This document shows, piece by piece, positions 58,962 through 64,000 of a stretch of DNA of 64,000 nt. The stretch comes from Streptomyces sp. V4I2 (GTDB lineage: Bacteria; Actinomycetota; Actinomycetes; Streptomycetales; Streptomycetaceae). The notes below the pieces were generated by a model. That model worked only from the letters and a program-made list of their open reading frames with translations, ran no database searches and had not been told where the DNA came from. Numbering within the stretch: the first letter of the stretch is position 1; every line of letters starts with the position of its first letter. The stretch spans positions 7,750,001 to 7,814,000 of the forward strand of contig NZ_JAUSZM010000003.1 of assembly GCF_030817655.1 (NCBI RefSeq). Reading direction: 5' to 3'. Both the position numbers and the translations under genes were made by a program.

Positions 58962-61319
58962 TTGAACACCACCCCCGCACCCGGCGGCCGTGCCCACCCC
59001 CACACCGACGGCTCCTCCGGCGGCCAGAACTCCTCGCATCCACAACCGGCGCCGACCACCACACGGACCGCCCACCAGCGGCGGGAGGCCTCGGTGGAGG
59101 CAAGCGGAGCGACCGAGGTGCCGGCGGAAAAGGTTCCGACACAGGTAGGGCGCAGCCCCGAGACCGCCTGGCTACGAGGCGGTGCCACCGACCTCCTGGA
59201 GCATGCCGATCCGCACACGGTGGCTGAGGCCGCGGCCGTGGAAAACCTGTTGCGCTGCTGGGTACGCGAAACCAACCTCCCCGCACCCGACAACTGCACT
59301 CTCTGCATCCCGCTTCCCGCCAGCGGCACAGCCCTCCTCACTCCCGTCCACTACTGGTCTCCGACAGGCTGGCACCGCTTCGGCCTCCCATTCCTCGCCG
59401 ACGCCCCCGATGACGCTCCACCGGCCGACGCGATCACGGTCGCTGCCCTGCTCACGCGCGAGTCGTCCAGCGGAGGAAACCCCACCGACAGGCCCACTCA
59501 GACCGCCATCCAGCAGACGCCGCACTCTGTGGACTCGGCAGAGCCCACCGCCGCCCTGTCGGCTCAGCCGACCGAGTCGACGCGCCCGGGCCCCACCACG
59601 GCCTCGCCAGCACCGGGCCAAACCACTCCCGGAACCCCTGAGGCCGCCTCCGAGACCGCAACATCTGCCTCCACCTCAGAGACGACTACCTCGGAGCCCG
59701 ACGCTCACGTCCCCGTGACCGGCACAGCCGCCCCCGATGCCGGTGCTCACCTCCCCGTGACCAGCACAGTCACCTCCGATGCCGGCGCTGAAGTCCTCCC
59801 GACCCACGCTCCTCCCCAGGCACCTCCCGCTCTCGCCCCGGCCGGTGCCGGTGCTGATCTCGTCGCACGCGTGGCCGACTCCGTTCGCCGAACCGCCGCC
59901 TTCGTCACCGAGCGACGGAGGTACCCTGCCGACGACCCCCACCTCTTTCTCGCCGCCGAACAGGCCCTCGTACTCGGACATCCGCTGCACCCGACACCGA
60001 AGAGCCGCGAGGGTCTCTCCGAAGCCGAAGCACGGCTGTACTCGCCCGAGTTGCGCGGTTCCTTCCCCCTGCACTGGTTGGCTGTAGCTCCCTCTGTACT
60101 GGCCACCGACTCGGCCTGGACCGAACGTGGCCGCCCGATTTCCGCGACCCAGCTCACCGCACGGCTCGCAGGAGCCGGGCTCCCGCTGCCCGACGGCCAC
60201 ACCGCCCTGCCCCTGCATCCCTGGCAGCTGCGCGAGATCCTGCACCGCCCCGAGACCACGGCCCTGCTCGACGCGGGACTGCTCCAGGACCTCGGCACGC
60301 ACGGCTCCCCATGGCACCCCACCTCCTCCGTTCGAACCGTCCACCAGTCCGGCGCCCCCACCATGCTCAAGCTGTCCCTGGGTCTGAGCATCACCAACTC
60401 CCGCCGAGAGAACCTCCGCAAGGAACTCCACCGCGGCGTAGAGGTCCACCGGCTGCTCCGCAGCGGCCTGTCCAAGCAATGGCAGGCAGCCCACCCCGGA
60501 TTCGACATCGTCCGCGATCCCGCCTGGGTCGCCGTCGACGGGCCGGACGGAAACGCCGTGCCCGGGCTCGACGTGATGATCCGGCACAACCCGTTCAGCC
60601 CCGAGGACGACGTCTCCTGCATCGCCGGACTCGTCTCGCCCCGACCCCACGTCCCACCAGGCGCCGCCGACGGCCATCGGCACCTCGACCGGCCGGCCTT
60701 GCGGTCCCGGCTGGCCGAGGTGGTCATACGCCTCGCCGACCGGACCGGCCGTCCCCGTGGAGCCGTCGCCGCCGAGTGGTTTCTGCGCTACCTCGAACAG
60801 GTCGTACGCCCGGTGCTGTGGCTGGACGCGGAAGCGGGAATCGCCCTGGAGGCACACCAGCAGAACACATTGCTCCTGCTGGACCGCGACGGCTGGCCCA
60901 CCGGCGGCCGCTACCGCGACAACCAGGGCTACTACTTCCGCGAGTCCCGGCGCGCGGAACTCGATGCCCGGCTGCCCGGCATCGGAGAGCACAGCGACAC
61001 CTTCGTCTCCGACGAGGTGACCGACGAACGATTCGCGTACTACCTCGCGATCAACAACGTCCTCGGTCTCATCGGCGCGTTCGGCTCTCAGCGCCTCGCC
61101 GACGAGCGGCTTCTGCTCGCCGCCTTCCGTGGCTTCCTCACCGACGTCGACTCGGGGCCCGCCCGACTGCACACCACGCTGCCCACCCGCCTGCTCGACT
61201 CACCGGTCCTGCGCTGCAAGGCCAACCTGCTGACCCGCCTCCACGGCCTCGACGAACTCGTCGGCCCGGTGGACACCCAGTCCGTGTACGTCACCATCAC
61301 GAACCCCCTTCATTGCTGA
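58962..61319 (+). CDS. IucA/IucC family NIS siderophore synthetase
   Basis: A 785-residue NRPS-independent siderophore synthetase, longer than the usual ~580-620. Conserved parts: WLRGGATDLLEHADPHTVAE near residue 67, HPTPKSREGLSEAEARLYSP, ALPLHPWQLREIL, TMLKLSLGLSITNSRRENLR, the EAHQQNTLLLLDRDGWPTGG segment and RDNQGYYF. The extra length is a Ser/Thr/Pro/Ala-rich insert (residues ~170-290) containing a tandem unit (HVPVTGTAAPDAG, HLPVTSTVTSDAG). It adenylates a carboxylate, typically citrate or a derivative, and joins it to an amine. Confidence 0.9.
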   Translation: MNTTPAPGGRAHPHTDGSSGGQNSSHPQPAPTTTRTAHQRREASVEASGATEVPAEKVPTQVGRSPETAWLRGGATDLLEHADPHTVAEAAAVENLLRCWVRETNLPAPDNCTLCIPLPASGTALLTPVHYWSPTGWHRFGLPFLADAPDDAPPADAITVAALLTRESSSGGNPTDRPTQTAIQQTPHSVDSAEPTAALSAQPTESTRPGPTTASPAPGQTTPGTPEAASETATSASTSETTTSEPDAHVPVTGTAAPDAGAHLPVTSTVTSDAGAEVLPTHAPPQAPPALAPAGAGADLVARVADSVRRTAAFVTERRRYPADDPHLFLAAEQALVLGHPLHPTPKSREGLSEAEARLYSPELRGSFPLHWLAVAPSVLATDSAWTERGRPISATQLTARLAGAGLPLPDGHTALPLHPWQLREILHRPETTALLDAGLLQDLGTHGSPWHPTSSVRTVHQSGAPTMLKLSLGLSITNSRRENLRKELHRGVEVHRLLRSGLSKQWQAAHPGFDIVRDPAWVAVDGPDGNAVPGLDVMIRHNPFSPEDDVSCIAGLVSPRPHVPPGAADGHRHLDRPALRSRLAEVVIRLADRTGRPRGAVAAEWFLRYLEQVVRPVLWLDAEAGIALEAHQQNTLLLLDRDGWPTGGRYRDNQGYYFRESRRAELDARLPGIGEHSDTFVSDEVTDERFAYYLAINNVLGLIGAFGSQRLADERLLLAAFRGFLTDVDSGPARLHTTLPTRLLDSPVLRCKANLLTRLHGLDELVGPVDTQSVYVTITNPLHC

Positions 61320-61352
61320 CCGCCGCCTGACCAACGCCGACGACTTTCATTC

Positions 61353-62129
61353 ATGACCGACGCGCGTGACCGCCGCCAACCCCTTTCCCGCGAGGAACAT
61401 GACGCCGTGAGCCCGGACAGCGAGGACACGCTGGAGCTGCGCCTGCCCGACGAACTCATCGCACTCCTCGAGAAGGAGAGCGAGAGGACCGGCGACAACC
61501 CGGACCGGGACCACGCCGCGGAAATGGCACCGCCCGCCGACGCCCCACCAACAGGCGACGACCTGATCGAACAGGTCGCGGACTGGGGGCCGACCGCGAC
61601 CCCTGCGGGCGGGTTCCACCTGGTTCCCGTACGCATCGAGCGGGACCTGTCGCTTGTCAGCCGCTGGATGAACGACCCCGCCGTCGCAGAGTTCTGGGAG
61701 CTGGCCGGACCCCAGTCCGTCACGGAGGAGCACCTGCTCGCCCAACTCGCTGGCGACGGACGCAGCGTTCCGTGCCTCGGGGTGCTGGAGGACACACCGA
61801 TGAGCTACTGGGAGATCTACCGGGCAGACCTCGATCCGCTGGCACGTCACTATCCCGCTCGACCTCACGACACCGGCATCCACTTTCTTATGGGCGGTGC
61901 CGCCGACCGTGGGCGAGGGCTCGGCAGCACGCTCTTGCGAGCTGTCGCCGATCTGGTGCTCGACAAGCGGTTCTCCTGTACCCGCGTGGTCGCGGAACCC
62001 GACCTTCGCAACATCGCCTCCATCGCCGCCTTTCTGAGTGCAGGATTCGGCTTCGCCGCCGAGGTCGACCTGCCCACCAAGCAGGCCGCCCTCATGATCC
62101 GAGACCGGCACCTGCGCCATGTGTTGTAA
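61353..62129 (+). CDS. GNAT acetyltransferase of the siderophore type (IucB/AlcB-like)
   Basis: A 258-residue protein. Residues ~80-255 form the acyltransferase domain: LVPVRIERDLSLVSRWMNDP, FWELAGPQSVTEEHLLAQLA, PMSYWEIYRADLDPLARHYP and HFLMGGAADRGRGLGSTLLR, matching IucB-like N-acylases that acylate a hydroxylated diamine to form the hydroxamate. The first ~80 residues are acidic and low complexity. It starts 33 bases after the synthetase. Diamine decarboxylase and N-hydroxylase genes expected for a complete hydroxamate pathway are not in the window. Confidence 0.88.
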   Translation: MTDARDRRQPLSREEHDAVSPDSEDTLELRLPDELIALLEKESERTGDNPDRDHAAEMAPPADAPPTGDDLIEQVADWGPTATPAGGFHLVPVRIERDLSLVSRWMNDPAVAEFWELAGPQSVTEEHLLAQLAGDGRSVPCLGVLEDTPMSYWEIYRADLDPLARHYPARPHDTGIHFLMGGAADRGRGLGSTLLRAVADLVLDKRFSCTRVVAEPDLRNIASIAAFLSAGFGFAAEVDLPTKQAALMIRDRHLRHVL

Positions 62130-62483
62130 CGCCACGTCGCAGCGTCATCACTTTTGGTACACCGCCCGCGCCGATCCGGTTCCCACTCGCGCCACACGGA
62201 TTTCCAGCCGAGCCGACATCCGACGAATCCGTGTCCGGCGAGCGCCGTAGCCAAGCCGATTTCCACCAGCGCCGAGCCCAGCCCCTGACGCCACCACGCC
62301 GCCATCGAACAGAACCGAAGTGATCCAGGCCATCAAACGAGCCACCGCGAACCCGAACGTGCCTGTCCCGGACCCGACCGAAGCGATCCGATCCACGCCT
62401 GAGCAGCACTCGGTCTTGATCCCGCCCCTCACCACCGCCTTGATCGCCCGTTTGTCAGTGGCGCGCCGTAGGGTGGTCGCGCT
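62130..62483. other. Intergenic region before the DinG-type helicase, no supported gene
   Basis: About 350 bp without a credible coding frame; codon bias is absent on both strands. Nothing further is recognised. Confidence 0.5.
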
Positions 62484-64000
62484 ATGACGAAGCCCTCACT
62501 CCCCGAACTCCTGCATGCTGCCGTCACTGCCGTCGGCGGCACGGAGCGCCCAGGCCAGGTGACCATGGCCGAAGCCGTCGCGGACGCGATCGACGACAGC
62601 TCCCATCTCCTGGTGCAGGCCGGCACCGGCACCGGAAAGTCGCTGGGTTACCTCGTGCCCGCGCTCGCGCACGGGGAGCGCGTGGTCGTGGCGACCGCCA
62701 CTCTCGCCCTGCAGCGTCAGCTCGTGGAGCGAGACCTGCCGCGTACGGTCGATGCACTGCACCCGCTGCTGCGCCGCCGCCCGGAGTTCGCGATGCTCAA
62801 GGGCAGATCGAACTACCTGTGTCTGCACCGACTCCACGAGGGCGTCCCGCAGGACGAGGAGGAGGGCCTCTTCGACCAGTTCGAGGCGGCCGCGCCCACC
62901 AGCAAACTGGGCCAGGACCTGCTGCGCATGCGTGACTGGGCGGACGAGACCGAGACCGGCGACCGCGACGACCTCACGCCCGGCGTCTCCGACCGCGCCT
63001 GGTCCCAGATCTCGGTTTCCTCACGGGAATGCCTGGGGGCTTCGAAGTGCGCCTACGGTGCCGAGTGCTTCGCCGAGATGGCCCGCGAGCGCGCCAAGCT
63101 CTCCGAGGTCGTCGTCACCAACCACGCGCTGCTCGCCATCGACGCCATCGAGGGCGCCCCGGTCCTCCCGCAGCATGAGGTGCTGATCGTCGACGAGGCG
63201 CACGAACTGGTCTCCCGGGTCACCGGAGTCGCCACCGGTGAGCTCACCCCGGGCCAGGTCAACCGCGCGGTGCGCCGCGCGGCCAAGCTCGTCAACGAGA
63301 AGGCCGCCGATCAGCTCCAGACCGCCGCCGAGGGCTTCGAGCGGCTGATGGAACTCGCCCTCCCCGGCCGCCTGGAGGAGATCCCGGAGGACCTCGGCTA
63401 CGCGCTGATGGCCCTGCGCGACGCCTGCCGCACTGTGATCTCCGGGATCGGCGCCACCCGCGACAAGTCCGTCCAGGACGAGGACGCGGTCCGCAAGCAG
63501 GCGCTGGCCTCGGTGGAGAGCGTGCACGACGTGGCGGAGCGCATCACGAACGGCTCCGAGTGGGACGTCGTCTGGTACGAGCGTCACGATCGCTTCGGCG
63601 CTTCTCTGCGCGTGGCCCCCATGTCGGTCTCGGGCCTGCTGAGGGAGAAGCTCTTCGCCGACCGTTCGGTGGTCCTGACGTCCGCGACCCTGAAGCTGGG
63701 GGGTGACTTCAACGGCGTAGGTGCGTCCCTGGGCCTCGCCCCCGAGGGTACGGAGGGCGAGGACGTCCCGCAGTGGAAGGGCATTGATGTCGGCTCGCCC
63801 TTCGACTACCCCAAGCAGGGCATCCTGTACGTCGCGAAGCACCTGGCCCGCCCGGCGCGGGACGGCGACCGCACGGACATGCTCGACGAACTCACCGAGC
63901 TGATCCAGTCGGCCGGCGGTCGCACCCTGGGGCTGTTCTCCTCGATGAGGGCGGCCCAGCTGGCCGCGGAGGAGCTGCGCTCCCGCATCCCCGAGTTCCC
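62484..64000 (+). CDS. DinG/XPD-like ATP-dependent DNA helicase (partial, C-terminus beyond the window)
   Basis: Open from the ATG at 62484 to the window end, 505 codons. Walker A QAGTGTGKSLGYLVP is near residue 50, followed by TATLALQRQLVERDLP. Iron-sulfur cluster cysteines are present: one in GRSNYLCLHRL near residue 113 and three in RECLGASKCAYGAECF near residue 190. The DEAH box is LIVDEAHELVSRV near residue 237, and SVVLTSATLKLG is motif III-like. It is a 5'-3' SF2 helicase for DNA repair. In Streptomyces this gene lies beside lexA, which would be just outside the window. Confidence 0.94.
   Translation, partial: MTKPSLPELLHAAVTAVGGTERPGQVTMAEAVADAIDDSSHLLVQAGTGTGKSLGYLVPALAHGERVVVATATLALQRQLVERDLPRTVDALHPLLRRRPEFAMLKGRSNYLCLHRLHEGVPQDEEEGLFDQFEAAAPTSKLGQDLLRMRDWADETETGDRDDLTPGVSDRAWSQISVSSRECLGASKCAYGAECFAEMARERAKLSEVVVTNHALLAIDAIEGAPVLPQHEVLIVDEAHELVSRVTGVATGELTPGQVNRAVRRAAKLVNEKAADQLQTAAEGFERLMELALPGRLEEIPEDLGYALMALRDACRTVISGIGATRDKSVQDEDAVRKQALASVESVHDVAERITNGSEWDVVWYERHDRFGASLRVAPMSVSGLLREKLFADRSVVLTSATLKLGGDFNGVGASLGLAPEGTEGEDVPQWKGIDVGSPFDYPKQGILYVAKHLARPARDGDRTDMLDELTELIQSAGGRTLGLFSSMRAAQLAAEELRSRIPEF

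Overview
This window is high-GC actinobacterial chromosome and almost certainly Streptomyces. Third codon positions are strongly G/C, GTG and TTG starts are common, and TTA leucine codons are very rare. The gene order (DUF3046, AI-2E-type permease, recA-recX, cysteine dioxygenase, gluABCD with its two-component system, miaB, miaA, dapF, a RelA/SpoT homologue, hflX, an NIS siderophore locus, a DinG-type helicase) is the order I recall for the recA to lexA side of Streptomyces core chromosomes. That comparison is from memory, not from a search.

Layout. 1-4716: a partial Lhr-type helicase on the minus strand. 5056-6970: an AraC regulator overlapping an AzlC/AzlD amino-acid exporter pair. 7019-9612: a terpene-cyclase-like hypothetical protein, DUF3046 and an AI-2E family permease. 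9747-11985: recA and recX, with two recognisable DNA-damage control elements. 12235-14752: cysteine dioxygenase behind an apparently leaderless Cys-rich leader peptide, then an FAD monooxygenase. 14930-20705: the glutamate ABC importer gluABCD and the divergent two-component system gluR-gluK. 20858-25989: an orphan TAXI binding protein, a MazG-like protein, a K+/H+ antiporter pair and a second two-component system.

26071-30134 is an accessory patch. It holds a thrice-frameshifted isomerase remnant, a glycosyltransferase-methyltransferase fusion, a TPR membrane protein, a frameshifted collagen-like secreted protein, an unidentified gene fragment and an IS3-type transposase fragment. 30231-41740 returns to core genes: miaB, a LigB-like protein, two small stress-type proteins, miaA, dapF, the RelA/SpoT homologue, an M1 peptidase and hflX. 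41809-45244 carries tandem lipoprotein proteases and a DM13 protein.

45769-52951 is the most interesting segment. It is a tightly coupled five-gene operon: FAD oxidoreductase, FMN alpha-hydroxy-acid oxidase, divergent P450-like haem protein, cation/proton antiporter and ThDP-dependent enzyme. Three of its five genes contain a TTA codon, so the pathway is probably bldA-dependent. The chemistry suggested is hydroxy acid to keto acid to decarboxylation or carboligation product. I do not recognise it as a described cluster.

53226-56374 holds a frameshifted methyltransferase, a SulP anion transporter and a divergent MerR regulator with a near-perfect palindromic operator. 57034-62129 is an NIS-type siderophore locus whose aminotransferase has lost the catalytic PLP lysine. 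The window ends inside a DinG/XPD-like helicase.
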